Assembly (NCBI RefSeq): GCF_002994615.1
Contig: NZ_PVNK01000240.1
Span: 1-36,410, forward strand
Length of the DNA: 36,410 bases
Origin: Enhygromyxa salina
GTDB taxonomy: Bacteria > Myxococcota_A > Polyangia > Nannocystales > Nannocystaceae
Reading direction: 5' to 3'
The notes under the pieces were generated by a model. That model saw nothing but the letters and a program-made list of their open reading frames with translations. It ran no database searches and was not told the DNA's origin. How positions within the stretch are numbered: the first letter of the stretch is position 1; every line of letters starts with the position of its first letter. The translations under genes were made by a program, and so were the position numbers. Positions 23,649 to 32,669 of the stretch are shown piece by piece.

Positions 23649-26309
23649 ATGAGTGACAACGACACGCCCAACGACTTGGAACAACAAGCGAGCGAAGCCG
23701 CAGTAGCTGCGGGCAGCACGGTCGGGCAGAACGTGCCCGATGCACCGAGTGTTCCGTCGGGGGCGGCCTCCGGTGTCTCGTCGAGCGCGCCAAAGATCCA
23801 CGGGGACACGCTCGGTGACATGGTCAGTGACGCGATGCACGCCGGGGTTCCGGCCGCCGCCGACGCGATCGAAGATCAGGTCGAGGACGGGCTCGAGGCC
23901 CTCGGGCTGCCGCCAGAGATCGCCAGCGCGGGCGCCGACGCGCTCGGCGGCGTGATCGAGGACGGGCTCGAGGCCGTCGTCGATGCGGTCGAGGATCTGA
24001 TCGGCAGCGACGATCCGCTGCCCAAGGTCAACTACACGCTGACCGTCGAAGACGGGCCCGACGCGATCTGGGCGGTCCGCAGCCTCCACTTCGCCGAGGC
24101 CCTGTCCGAGCCCTACGTCCTGACCCTCGACCTCGTCAGCGAGGAGCTGACAGCTGACACCGAGCTCATGCTCGGGGCCAACATCGAGCTGACGATCGAC
24201 CGCGAGACGATCGTGCGCACGGTCCACGGCATCGTCCACCTCGTCGAGTACATCGGCGTGGTCGACGACCGCCTCCAGATCCGCGTCGAGATCGTGCCGG
24301 CCCTGCACCTGCTCAGCCAGCGCGTCGACACGCGCCTGTGGCAGGACACGAGCGTGGTCGACGTGGTCACCGAGGTGCTCGAGGGCGCCTTCACCGACTA
24401 CGAGCGCGAGGTCGATGCCACCGGGCTGAGCGGGACCTACAACCCGCGCGAGTACATCGTTCAGTACCACGAGAGCGACTTCGACTTCGTCAGCCGCCTG
24501 CTCGAGGCCGAGGGCATCACCTACTGGTTCGACCACGAGCGCGACACTGGCCGCGAGGTCATGGTCCTCGAGGACAGCAACGACAACTACCTCGACATCA
24601 CGACGATCGACGAGAGCCCCGAGCTCCACATCATCGTCGACCGGGCCGATCGGGCCGAGGTCGAGAGCCTCCAGTACCTCGACTGGACCCGCGAGCTCAC
24701 CTCGACCGCGGTCTACCAGCGCGTGTTCGACTGGCTCACGCCGATCGAGCCGATCGAGTCGGGCGCGCCGCCCGAGGGCGAGGAGCCGAACGACGACCGC
24801 GGGTTGATCCGCGAGGTCTACCACCACGGGCGCTTCGTCGAGGACGACCCCGATCCGCGGACGGTCCGCAAGCTCGTGCGGCGGACCCAGCGCGACAAGA
24901 TCGCCCGGGGCCACAGCAACGTCACCGGGTTGTTCCCGGGCCGCAAGTTCTCGGTCGTCGAGCACCAGCGGGACGATCTCGATCAGGAGTACCTCGTCCG
25001 TCGGATCGTCCACACGGGGGACTGCCCCGACGTGGTCATGGGCGACAACAGCGCGCTACCGCGCTACCAGAACCGCTTCGAGGTCCTGGTCGTCCACGCC
25101 GACAAGCCCTTCCGACCGCCGCTCGTGACTCCGGTGCCGCGGATCTACGGGCCCCAGACCGCGATCGTGACCGGGCCCGAGGGCGAGGAGATCCACACCG
25201 ACGAGCACGGCCGGATCAAGGTCCGCTTCGACTGGGATCGCGTCAACGGGCTGACCGACGACACCTCGATGTGGATCCGCGTGGCCCACCACTGGGCGGG
25301 GCCCGGGTTCGGAACCTTCTTCCTCCCGCGGATCGGCATGGAGGTCGTGGTCGAGTTCCTCGAGGGCAGCCCCGCGCGGCCCCTGGTCAGCGGCTGCGTC
25401 TACAACGGCGACAACACGATCAGCGTCGGCGTGCCCGACAACAAGACCCAGAGCACGATCCGAACCAAGAGCTCGCCCGACAGCGACGGCTACAACGAGA
25501 TGCGCTTCGAGGACGCGGCCGGGAGCGAAGAGATCTTCGTCCACGCCCAGAAGGACTACAACGAGGTCGTCGAGAACTGTCACTCGACCTCGGTCGGCGC
25601 CGACCAGAGCAACACGGTCAGCGGCAACCAGACGCAGACGGTCAAGAAGGATCAGACCGAGACCGTCGAGGGTCATCAGAAGATGACCGTGCAAAAGACC
25701 CGCACGACCGAGATCACCGAGGACGAGGGCAACACCTACCACGCCAGCCGCAGCACGACTGTCGAGGTCAACGAGCTGCTCGAGGTCCTCGGCACGACCA
25801 CGATCCGGTCCGGCGACACGGTCACGCTCGAGGCCCAGAAGGACTACGTCCAGACCGTCGGCGGGTCGAGCAAGATCAGCGTCAACGCCGGTCCGGCCGG
25901 GCCCGGCGACAGCGCCATCGACTGCGCCAACAACTTCATCGTCGAGGCCGCGACCAAGGTCCACGTCAGCCAGGGCGGCTCGGCGACGATCACCCTCGAG
26001 GGCGGCAACGCCGACCACTACACCTCCTCGGTGTTCAGCGTCGTCGCCGATGGCGACCTGCTGCTCGACTCGACCGGCGGGACCCTGACCGGGCAGGCGT
26101 CTTCAAAGGTCGAGTTCCTCAACAGCGGCGGCGCGATCGCGATCGAGGGCGGCGCGATCTCGATCAGCTCGCCGAGCGAGGTCACGATCTCGGTCGGCGG
26201 CAACTCGGTCAAGGTCGACTCGTCGGGGGTCACCGTGTCGGGCGCCAAGGTCGACGTGAGCGCGACCGGCGTGACCACGGTCTCGGGCTCGATCGTGAAG
26301 CTGAATTGA
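23649..26309 (+). CDS. vgrG: T6SS spike protein VgrG (TssI) with N-terminal extension
   Basis: The 886-residue protein starts at the ATG at 23649 behind GAGGTCGAGG. Residues 1 to about 122 are an acidic, Ala-rich extension not seen in ordinary VgrG (GDTLGDMVSDAMHAGVPAAA, then IEDGLEAVVDAVEDLIG). The gp27-like part follows (YTLTVEDGPDAIWAVRSLHF, REYIVQYHESDFDFVSRLLE, GITYWFDHE). After it comes the gp5 OB domain near 497-590 (DEHGRIKVRFDW, WAGPGFGTFFLPRIGMEVVV, EFLEGSPARPLVSGCVYN) and a repetitive beta-prism from about 640 to the end (SVGADQSNTVSGNQTQTVKK). VgrG forms the trimeric puncturing tip. No C-terminal toxin domain is evident. tssE follows after 37 nt. Confidence 0.95.
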   Translation: MSDNDTPNDLEQQASEAAVAAGSTVGQNVPDAPSVPSGAASGVSSSAPKIHGDTLGDMVSDAMHAGVPAAADAIEDQVEDGLEALGLPPEIASAGADALGGVIEDGLEAVVDAVEDLIGSDDPLPKVNYTLTVEDGPDAIWAVRSLHFAEALSEPYVLTLDLVSEELTADTELMLGANIELTIDRETIVRTVHGIVHLVEYIGVVDDRLQIRVEIVPALHLLSQRVDTRLWQDTSVVDVVTEVLEGAFTDYEREVDATGLSGTYNPREYIVQYHESDFDFVSRLLEAEGITYWFDHERDTGREVMVLEDSNDNYLDITTIDESPELHIIVDRADRAEVESLQYLDWTRELTSTAVYQRVFDWLTPIEPIESGAPPEGEEPNDDRGLIREVYHHGRFVEDDPDPRTVRKLVRRTQRDKIARGHSNVTGLFPGRKFSVVEHQRDDLDQEYLVRRIVHTGDCPDVVMGDNSALPRYQNRFEVLVVHADKPFRPPLVTPVPRIYGPQTAIVTGPEGEEIHTDEHGRIKVRFDWDRVNGLTDDTSMWIRVAHHWAGPGFGTFFLPRIGMEVVVEFLEGSPARPLVSGCVYNGDNTISVGVPDNKTQSTIRTKSSPDSDGYNEMRFEDAAGSEEIFVHAQKDYNEVVENCHSTSVGADQSNTVSGNQTQTVKKDQTETVEGHQKMTVQKTRTTEITEDEGNTYHASRSTTVEVNELLEVLGTTTIRSGDTVTLEAQKDYVQTVGGSSKISVNAGPAGPGDSAIDCANNFIVEAATKVHVSQGGSATITLEGGNADHYTSSVFSVVADGDLLLDSTGGTLTGQASSKVEFLNSGGAIAIEGGAISISSPSEVTISVGGNSVKVDSSGVTVSGAKVDVSATGVTTVSGSIVKLN

Positions 26310-26346
26310 GCCATCATCAACCTGCGCACCCCTCCTCGCGCTGACC

Positions 26347-26730
26347 ATGGCTGCCCGCGGCATCCTCTCTCGCATCACCGGCGAGTCCACTCGTGGCCTC
26401 GACGACGTCGAGTTGATCGTCGGCAACCTCCAGGCTCTGCTCAACACGCGCCTCGGTGACGCGGTCTCGGCCGAGGGTTTCGGTGTCGTCGATCTCGTCG
26501 ACATCATCCACGACTTCCCAGCCGCCGCGCAGATTATGCAGCGCAGCATCCGGGCCACGATCGCCAAGTACGAGCCGCGCCTGCGCAACGTCTCGGTCCG
26601 CACCGTCCAGGGCGACGACCCGCTGACCCTGACCTTCGAGATATCTGGACGCCTGATCGGCGATCGGCGCCGCGGCGTCGTCCGCCTGCGCAGCGAGATG
26701 ACCCACGGCGGTCGCGTGACGGTCGCGTAG
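26347..26730 (+). CDS. tssE: T6SS baseplate protein TssE (gp25-like)
   Basis: The 127-residue product is a gp25/TssE family protein. A variable N-terminus (ARGILSRITGESTRGL) is followed by VELIVGNLQALLNTRLGDAV, EGFGVVDLVDIIHDFPAA and the C-terminal RATIAKYEPRLRNVSVRTVQ with LTLTFEISGRLI. TssE joins the sheath to the baseplate wedge (TssF, TssG, TssK). It follows vgrG in the same direction. It is separated from tssF by the repeat cluster, so the order vgrG-tssE-tssF-tssG-tagH is interrupted only by repeats. Confidence 0.92.
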   Translation: MAARGILSRITGESTRGLDDVELIVGNLQALLNTRLGDAVSAEGFGVVDLVDIIHDFPAAAQIMQRSIRATIAKYEPRLRNVSVRTVQGDDPLTLTFEISGRLIGDRRRGVVRLRSEMTHGGRVTVA

Positions 26731-26737
26731 CGAGCCA

Positions 26738-26755
26738 AGGGTGCTCCAGCACCCT
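26738..26755 (+). other. Short perfect hairpin after tssE
   Basis: AGGGTGCT (26738-26745) pairs with AGCACCCT (26748-26755) around two bases, 8 nt after the tssE stop. No T-run follows. It may help end or stabilise the vgrG-tssE transcript. Confidence 0.45.
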
Positions 26756-26759
26756 CCTC

Positions 26760-27185
26760 GGGGCCCGCACATGCCCCTACAAACAAATACCCCCCACCGA
26801 GCGACCGTCGCCCGAGGGGGGTCATGAGCCCGAGGCGCCACACATACCCTTGCAAACAAATCGACCCCCCAACCGAGCGAGCACCGCTCGCGCGGGGTGT
26901 CATGAGCCCAAGCCGCCACACATAGCCCTGCAAACAGATCGACCCCCCAAGCGAGTGAGCATCGCCGAGGGGGTGTCATGAGCCCAAGCCGCCACACATA
27001 GCCCTGCAAACAGATCGACCCCTCAACCGAGCGAGCATCGCCGAGGGGATGTCATGAGCCCCCTCCCAGGGGGCCACACATGCCCCTGCGAACAATTTAA
27101 CCAGCCCATCGAGGGAGCGGAGCGACCGAGCGGCCGCGCAGCGGCCGTGGATGGCAGAGTTGCTACCGCCCACGGGGGTCAAAAA
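26760..27185. repeat. Cluster of family A repeats between tssE and tssF
   Basis: Five copies of a unit marked by CACATxxCCCTxCxAACA start at 26768, 26841, 26919, 26995 and 27077, with periods of 73, 78, 76 and 82 bp. The first four are shortened. The last runs on through a CGGCCGCGCAGCGGCCG hairpin to GGGGGTCAAAA at about 27185, matching the full 130-bp unit at 17821-18093. Most units have pairing blocks of C and G runs around GTCATGAGCCC. The cluster is non-coding and ends 24 nt before tssF, so it may also be the leader of that operon. Confidence 0.85.
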
Positions 27186-27208
27186 CGAGTACCATCCAGA
27201 GCCCGACC

Positions 27209-28969
27209 ATGTTCGCCAAGTTCTACCAAAGCGAGCTCACCTACCTGCGCGAGATGGGGCGCGAGTTCGCGGCCTCTCATCCGACCAGCGCGGGGCTGTT
27301 GTCCGAGCGCAGCGACGACCCCGACGTCGAGCGCCTGCTCGAGGGCTTCGCCTTCCTCAGCGCCCGGATCCGCGAGCGGGTTGACGACGCGGTCCCCGAG
27401 GTCGTCCACGGCCTCGCCGAGCTGCTCTTGCCCCAGTACGTGCGGCCCTTGCCGGCGATGTCGGTGATCGAGTTCAAGCCGCAGATCCGCGCCCTGCGTG
27501 GGGTCCGCAACGTGCCCCGCGGTCGCTCGGTCGGCAGCACCCCGGTCGAGGGCACGGCCTGCACCTTCCAGACCTGCTTTGACACCGACCTGCTGCCGAT
27601 CGAGCTCGTCGACATCGAGCACGACGAGTCCGTCGCCGCGCGCCCGGTCGTCCGCATCAAGCTCAAGACGACCGAGGCCGGGCGCCCGATCGTCGCGCGC
27701 GAGGAGGGCATCCGCTTCTTCCTCGCCGGCGACATCTCGCTCGCCGCGACCTTGCACCTGTGGATGTTTCGCCACTGCAAGCAGGTCGAGATCCGCAGCT
27801 CCGAAGAGCGCAACATCCCGCGCGGCGAGCCGCTGCGCGTGCTCGAGCGCGACAAGATCAAGCCGGTCGGCCTGCGCGACACCGAGGCCGTGCTGCCGTG
27901 GCCAAAGTTCGCGCCCGAGGGCTCGCGCTTCGTCCAGGAGTACTTCGCGCTCCCGGCCAAGTACTTGTTCTTCGACATCGTCGGCCTCGACGGGCTCGAG
28001 TTCCCGGGCGACTACATCGAGCTCGCGCTGGTGTTCGAGCGCCCGCCCGAGCTGCCCTCGCCGATCGTCGACGAGAGCTTCCGGCTCCACTGCACGCCGG
28101 TCGTCAACCTGTTCACGGCCTCGGCCGAGCCCGTCAAGCTCGACCCGCTGATGCCCGACCACCTGCTGCGCGCGGCCGGGACCAAGCCGGCGCACATGGA
28201 GGTCTACGACGTCGAGAGCGTCGTCGGCGTGCGTCCGGGTCGCGGCAACCGGCGCAGCTACAGCAACTTCTACACCTTCCAGCACACCAAGATCGGCAGC
28301 GACGCCGACGGCTACTACGTCCTGCGCCGGACTCGCTCACCGCTCGACGAGGGCACCGACACCTACGTCCAGGTCGCGCGCCCGAGCGACGGCGAGAGCA
28401 GCGACGAAGACGAGACCCTGTCGATCGATCTGCTGTGCACCAACCGCTCGCTGCCGCTCGAGCTCCAGATCGGTGACATCTGCAAGCCCGTGCGCGGGAG
28501 CTCGGTGCCCGACTTCTCGAACATCACCGCGGTCAGCCCCCCGGTTCGAGCGCCGCTTGCGAGCGAGCTGCAGTGGCGCCTGCTCGCCCACCTCGCCCTC
28601 AACCGCCGCCGGGTGACCCAGCCCGAGACCCTCAAGCTGCTGCTCTCGCTCTACAACTTCCTCGCCGGCTCGGGCTCGCCAGCGGGCCGCGCCAACGAGC
28701 TGCGCGTCGAGGCCATCCGCACGACCGAATTTCGCGCGGTCACGCGGATGCTCGAGGGCGCGCCGGTCCGCGGCGCCGAGACCACGATCGAGATCGACGA
28801 GACCCGCTTCGCCAGCATCGGCGACGCGCACCTGTTCGGGATCGTCCTCGACGAGCTGCTCTCGACCTACTGCAGCATCAATTCCTTCCACGAGCTTCGC
28901 ATGCGCCTGCACCCGTCCAAGGTTGAATTCCGATGGGACCCCAGGAACGGCCACCACAGGATCCTATGA
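27209..28969 (+). CDS. tssF: T6SS baseplate protein TssF
   Basis: The 586-residue protein begins MFAKFYQSELTYLREMGREF, the standard TssF opening, followed by DPDVERLLEGFAFLSARIRE and ELLLPQYVRPLPAMSVIEFK. Further marks are VNLFTASAEPVKLD and EYEV-like segments in the centre (PAHMEVYDVESVVG), and a C-terminal RMRLHPSKVEFRWDPRNGHH. With TssG it forms the clamp of the baseplate wedge. Its stop overlaps the tssG start (ATGA at 28966-28969). Confidence 0.95.
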   Translation: MFAKFYQSELTYLREMGREFAASHPTSAGLLSERSDDPDVERLLEGFAFLSARIRERVDDAVPEVVHGLAELLLPQYVRPLPAMSVIEFKPQIRALRGVRNVPRGRSVGSTPVEGTACTFQTCFDTDLLPIELVDIEHDESVAARPVVRIKLKTTEAGRPIVAREEGIRFFLAGDISLAATLHLWMFRHCKQVEIRSSEERNIPRGEPLRVLERDKIKPVGLRDTEAVLPWPKFAPEGSRFVQEYFALPAKYLFFDIVGLDGLEFPGDYIELALVFERPPELPSPIVDESFRLHCTPVVNLFTASAEPVKLDPLMPDHLLRAAGTKPAHMEVYDVESVVGVRPGRGNRRSYSNFYTFQHTKIGSDADGYYVLRRTRSPLDEGTDTYVQVARPSDGESSDEDETLSIDLLCTNRSLPLELQIGDICKPVRGSSVPDFSNITAVSPPVRAPLASELQWRLLAHLALNRRRVTQPETLKLLLSLYNFLAGSGSPAGRANELRVEAIRTTEFRAVTRMLEGAPVRGAETTIEIDETRFASIGDAHLFGIVLDELLSTYCSINSFHELRMRLHPSKVEFRWDPRNGHHRIL

Positions 28970-30063
28970 GCGGGACCTCCTCGGGGAGCCTGTCCGCGCC
29001 GCCGTCATGGTTTCAGCGCCTGGTCGACGAGCCAGGGGCCTTCGATCCCTTTGTTGCGATCGGTCTGCTCGAAGAGCTCACCCGTGACGCCAAGCGGATC
29101 GGCGGCGACGGGCCTTACATCGAGGAGGCGCTGCGCTTTCGCCACGCCCGCTCACTCGCGTTCAAGCCAGGCGACGTCGAGGCCGTCGAGGTCCACGAGG
29201 ACGCCCGCAAGCGTGACGACGGGCGCGCCGATCTGGCCGAGGTCACCCTCAACATCGTCGGGCTGATCGGGACCAGCAGCCCGCTGCCGACCTACCTCGC
29301 GAGCGAGGCCGCGAGCCAGGACGAAGACGGCCGGATCAAGGCCGACTTCTTCGACCTCTTCCATCATCGCCTCCACAGCTTGCTGTATCGCGCCGTCCGC
29401 AAGTACGACTGGCCGCGCGAGTACGCGAGCGACGGCAGCGACGCCTGGAGCCTGCGGCTGCTAGCGATGCTCGGCATCGACAACTACGATCGCCCGCCGC
29501 TGGAGTACATCCGGCCCCTCGATCTGCTCCGGATCGCGCCCTTGCTCGCGAGCCCCGCTCGGACGGCGCGGACCGTCGAGCTCGCGATCATGGAGATCCT
29601 CGGCCACCGCCTCGATGGCGCCGACGTCAAGGTCAAGCAGTTCCAGGGCTCGTGGGCCGACATCGACCCCGACCACAAGATCCGCCTCGCGGTCGAGAAC
29701 TCGAACCTCGGGGTCAGCGCGGTCATCGGTGATCTGTGCCTTCACCGCGCGGGCAAGGCTCAGGTCGTCGTCGGGCCCCTCGATCAAGCGGGCCTGCGCC
29801 AGTTCATGTCGGGCGGCGACGCGTTCTTCGCGGTCCGCGAGCTCCTCGACCTGCTCAGCTACGAGCTCGTCGAGTTCGAGCTCGAGCTGATCCTCGGGCG
29901 TGAGTCGCAGATGGGCGCGATCCTGGGCAAGAGCCGCATCGGCGACGACGCGTGGTTGGCGATGAGCGACGACGCGGAGTTGCAAGGCGAGGAGACCCGG
30001 GTGATCGTGTCTCTCGACGAGGCCAAGCAGCTGCTCGCAGAAGAAGCCCAAGGAGGACAGTGA
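28966..30063 (+). CDS. tssG: T6SS baseplate protein TssG
   Basis: The ATG at 28966, overlapping the tssF stop by four bases, gives 365 residues; an upstream in-frame start (28933) would overlap further and is less likely. TssG marks include RFRHARSLAFKPGDVEAVEV, EVTLNIVGLIGTSSPLPTYL, KADFFDLFHHRLHSLLYRAV and FQGSWADIDPDHKIRLAVEN-like C-terminal blocks (GRESQMGAILGKSRIGDDAW). It pairs with TssF in the wedge. The FHA gene begins 3 nt after the stop. Confidence 0.95.
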   Translation: MSGTSSGSLSAPPSWFQRLVDEPGAFDPFVAIGLLEELTRDAKRIGGDGPYIEEALRFRHARSLAFKPGDVEAVEVHEDARKRDDGRADLAEVTLNIVGLIGTSSPLPTYLASEAASQDEDGRIKADFFDLFHHRLHSLLYRAVRKYDWPREYASDGSDAWSLRLLAMLGIDNYDRPPLEYIRPLDLLRIAPLLASPARTARTVELAIMEILGHRLDGADVKVKQFQGSWADIDPDHKIRLAVENSNLGVSAVIGDLCLHRAGKAQVVVGPLDQAGLRQFMSGGDAFFAVRELLDLLSYELVEFELELILGRESQMGAILGKSRIGDDAWLAMSDDAELQGEETRVIVSLDEAKQLLAEEAQGGQ

Positions 30064-30066
30064 CCG

Positions 30067-31737
30067 GTGCGCGTGCTCAAGGTCCACATCTACGACTCCG
30101 AGACCGGACGGACACGAGAAGAGAAGTACTCGCGCTCGCCGGTTCGGATCGGCCGCAACCCTCGCAACGATCTGTGTCTGAGCTTCGGCTTCGTGTCGGG
30201 CTGGCACGGGAAGATCGACTTCAGCGACGCCGGGGGCTCGTTCACGGATCTCGGCTCGACCAACGGCTCGAGCGTCGGCGGGCGCAAGGTCGAGCCCGGT
30301 CAGGCCGTCCAACTCGGCGACGGCCTCAGCATCACGATCGGCAAGCTCGAGATGCGCTTTTTGTGGGAGGAGTCCGACGCCGGGCACAGCGGGGCCTACG
30401 AGCACGACAGCAACGCCGGGATCGTGACCCGGTCGCCGCGGCTGCCGACCATGCCGATCCAGGCGGTCGAGGATCTGCCCTTGCGCGACCCCAACTCGCC
30501 CGCGACGGTCCAACATCCACCCTCGGGGCCGAGCGCAGGCTTCGGCGGAGGACCGCCGCCGCCGCCGATCAGTGGGCCACCGCCGATCAGTGGGCCACCG
30601 CCGATCAAGGGGCCGCCGCCGATGGAGCCGCCGGCGATGGAACCGCCGTCGATGAAGGGGCCGCCGTCGATGAAGGGGCCGCCGTCGATGATGGAGCCGC
30701 CGTCGATGGAGCCGCCGTCGATGATGGAGCCGCCGTCGATGATGGAGCCGCCGTCGATGGAGCCGCCGCCGATGGAGCCGCCGCCGATGGAGCCGCCGTC
30801 GATGGAACCGCCGTCGATCGGGGGGCCACCGTCGATGGAGCTCAACGGTCCGGCCTCGGTCCAAGTCGACCCGCCGCAGCTCGACAACGGGCCGCCGATG
30901 GTCGGTGGACCGCCGTCGATCGGGGGCGGCAGCGAGAAGCCGCGCAAGCGCTCGGGCGCCGAGGCGACGGGCTTCGTCGATCTCGGCGGGGTCCACCGGG
31001 CGATCCGTCAGCTGCGTCCGGCCTACGAGCAGTACGACCTCGCGCGTCAGCAGTTCCAGCAGTCGCTCGAGGCCGCGCTGAGCACGATCCCGGCCAACAC
31101 CCGCGACACGGCGATGGCCTTCATCCGCCGCGAGTTCCCCGAGATGCCGGGCGCGACCCCCTTCGCGGCCCCGGCGGCGCGGGCGGACGGCCCGCCCGAG
31201 GCGTCGAGCACCGTGACCAACTTCGCGGCCCACGTGCTCGGTGAGGTCTCGCCGCCCGGCGACGCCGACGAGCAGTCGGCCTTCCTCATTCGCATCGCCG
31301 AGATCCTCCAGACCACGGCCCAGGCCTTCGTCGAGATCCGCAACGTCCAGGCCCGCTTCGGCGAAGAGATGGGGGTCCGGACGATCCGCGAGTACACGCC
31401 GCTGCACGCGGCCGCCGACGCCCGCGGGGTGCTCGACTATCTGCTCGACTGGCGCCGCGGCGGACCCGAGCGCAACGCGCAGCTGTCGGCCGTCTACAGC
31501 GACTTCATGCTCCACCAGGTCGCCCTGATCAACGGCGTGGTCGAGGGCGTGCAGGCGATGATGGATCAGTTCCGACCGGCGGAGATCGAGCGTGGCGTCG
31601 GGGGCTTGAGCAAGTCGGCGGGGGCGTGGAAGAAGTACTCGGAGCGCTACGTGGAGGTGGTCGAGGATCGGGGGATCGCGGCGCTCGTGTTTGGGCCGGA
31701 GTTTGCTCGGGCTTATACGGAAGTTGGGTCCGGCTAG
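30067..31737 (+). CDS. tagH: T6SS-associated FHA domain protein (TagH type) with Pro/Met repeat linker
   Basis: From a GTG at 30067 the protein has 556 residues. The FHA phosphothreonine-binding domain (1-97) shows VRIGRNPRNDLCLSFGFVSG, then WHGKI and TDLGSTNGSSVGGRKV. A linker follows, with about 100 residues (162-258) of GPPPIS/MEPPSM repeats. The C-terminal domain (about 300-556) has AIRQLRPAYEQYDLARQQFQ, RFGEEMGVRTIREYTPL and the ending FGPEFARAYTEV, the pattern of T6SS FHA proteins. FHA partners in other T6SSs are phosphorylated by PpkA and dephosphorylated by PppA; neither is here. It is tightly coupled to tssG. Its TAG stop lies in a small CTAG-bounded inverted repeat. Confidence 0.9.
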   Translation: MRVLKVHIYDSETGRTREEKYSRSPVRIGRNPRNDLCLSFGFVSGWHGKIDFSDAGGSFTDLGSTNGSSVGGRKVEPGQAVQLGDGLSITIGKLEMRFLWEESDAGHSGAYEHDSNAGIVTRSPRLPTMPIQAVEDLPLRDPNSPATVQHPPSGPSAGFGGGPPPPPISGPPPISGPPPIKGPPPMEPPAMEPPSMKGPPSMKGPPSMMEPPSMEPPSMMEPPSMMEPPSMEPPPMEPPPMEPPSMEPPSIGGPPSMELNGPASVQVDPPQLDNGPPMVGGPPSIGGGSEKPRKRSGAEATGFVDLGGVHRAIRQLRPAYEQYDLARQQFQQSLEAALSTIPANTRDTAMAFIRREFPEMPGATPFAAPAARADGPPEASSTVTNFAAHVLGEVSPPGDADEQSAFLIRIAEILQTTAQAFVEIRNVQARFGEEMGVRTIREYTPLHAAADARGVLDYLLDWRRGGPERNAQLSAVYSDFMLHQVALINGVVEGVQAMMDQFRPAEIERGVGGLSKSAGAWKKYSERYVEVVEDRGIAALVFGPEFARAYTEVGSG

Positions 31738-31753
31738 CACCACGGGCTGCTAG
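31734..31753. repeat. 20-bp inverted repeat at the tagH stop, related to the 166-bp element ends
   Basis: CTAGCA (31734-31739) and TGCTAG (31748-31753) flank CCACGGGC. The right 17 nt match the right end of the element at 17622-17787 with one difference. As there, the first CTAG contains the stop codon of the upstream gene. It could be a remnant or a minimal version of the same element. Confidence 0.6.
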
Positions 31754-31797
31754 AGCGGCGATCCTGCTTCGGGCTCGGCCTGGCGTTGCGTGGTGGT

Positions 31798-31834
31798 GGG
31801 GACCTCGGGGACCTCGGGGACCTCGGGGACCTCG
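31798..31834. repeat. Four 9-bp tandem repeats
   Basis: The unit GGGGACCTC is repeated four times in a row, just ahead of the 123-bp repeats. It shows no coding or regulatory sign. Confidence 0.8.
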
Positions 31835-31842
31835 AACTCGTT

Positions 31843-32211
31843 GTTCGAGGGGTGTCTTGGTCGTCGGGCTCCGCGCCCGGCCGCAGGAGGTCCGAGTTCG
31901 GGCCGTCGCCTCGCCATCTGGGGTGCAGAAGGCTCTTGGTGCGTGGTCACCGTTGTGGGGATTGTGTTCGAGGGGTGTCTTGGCCGTCGGGCTCCGCGCC
32001 CGGCCGCAGGAGGTCCGAGTTCGGGCCGTCGCCTCGCCATCTGGGGTGCAGAAGGCTCTTGGTGCGTGGTCACCGTTGTGGGGATTGTGTTCGAGGGGTG
32101 TCTTGGCGGTCGGGCTCCGCGCCCGGCCGCAGGAGGTCCGAGTTCGGGCCGTCGCCTCGCCATCTGGGGTGCAGAAGGCTCTTGGTGCGTGGCCACCGTT
32201 GTGGGCGATTG
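31843..32211. repeat. Three tandem copies of a 123-bp repeat
   Basis: Copies start at 31843, 31966 and 32089. The first two differ by single bases and the third diverges at its end (about 32200). Each contains GGGCTCCGCGCCCGGCC and CCGAGTTCGGGC blocks able to pair. Since 123 is a multiple of three, all frames stay open in phase and give false repeat ORFs on both strands. None has domain or codon support. Near identity suggests recent duplication. Confidence 0.9.
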
Positions 32212-32236
32212 CGCTTCGGTGGTGCTTTTCGGGCGG

Positions 32237-32645
32237 CGATAGCCCGAACTCGGACCACCTGCGGCCTCTTTGCGCTCTTCTCCTGGCGATGGGTGACCCC
32301 GCTCCGAACTGGCGAGCGTGATCGGCTACTGGACGCCTGAGTGGGGGCGGCCTCTTCTCCTGGCGATGGGTGAGCCCGCTCCGAACTAGCGAGCGTGATC
32401 GGCTACTGGACGCCTGAGTGGGGGCGGCCTCTTTGCGCTCTTCTCCTGGCGATGGGTGACGCCGCTCCGGACTGGCGAGCGTGATCGGCTGCTGGACGCC
32501 GACATCTGGCCAAGGTCCGGTTTGGGCCGGCGAGCGTGATCGGCTGCTGGACGCCGACATCTGGCCAAGGTCCGGTTTGGACTGGCGAGCGTGATCGGCT
32601 GGTGGGCGCCTGAGTGGGGGCGCCGACATCTGGCCAAGCTCCAGT
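32237..32645. repeat. Degenerate tandem repeat block
   Basis: Five copies of GGCGAGCGTGATCGGCT with flanks start near 32309, 32386, 32472, 32527 and 32582, spaced 77, 86, 55 and 55 bp. The first units include TTCTCCTGGCGATGGGTGA, the later ones GACATCTGGCCAAG. The block lies directly downstream of the lipoprotein gene on the - strand and holds no supported ORF. Confidence 0.8.
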
Positions 32646-32669
32646 GAACGAGCTCGAGCTGCCCGGCTG

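Noticed and set aside
26103..27009. - strand frames reading QGYVWRLGLMTP repeats
   Set aside because: They run through the non-coding family A repeats and overlap vgrG and tssE antisense; unit lengths vary (73-82 bp), so the repeats are not kept in frame.
31790..32340. Several repeat-containing frames on both strands (units of 41 residues)
   Set aside because: They arise because the 123-bp unit is a multiple of three. None has a ribosome-binding site, domain, or typical codon use.
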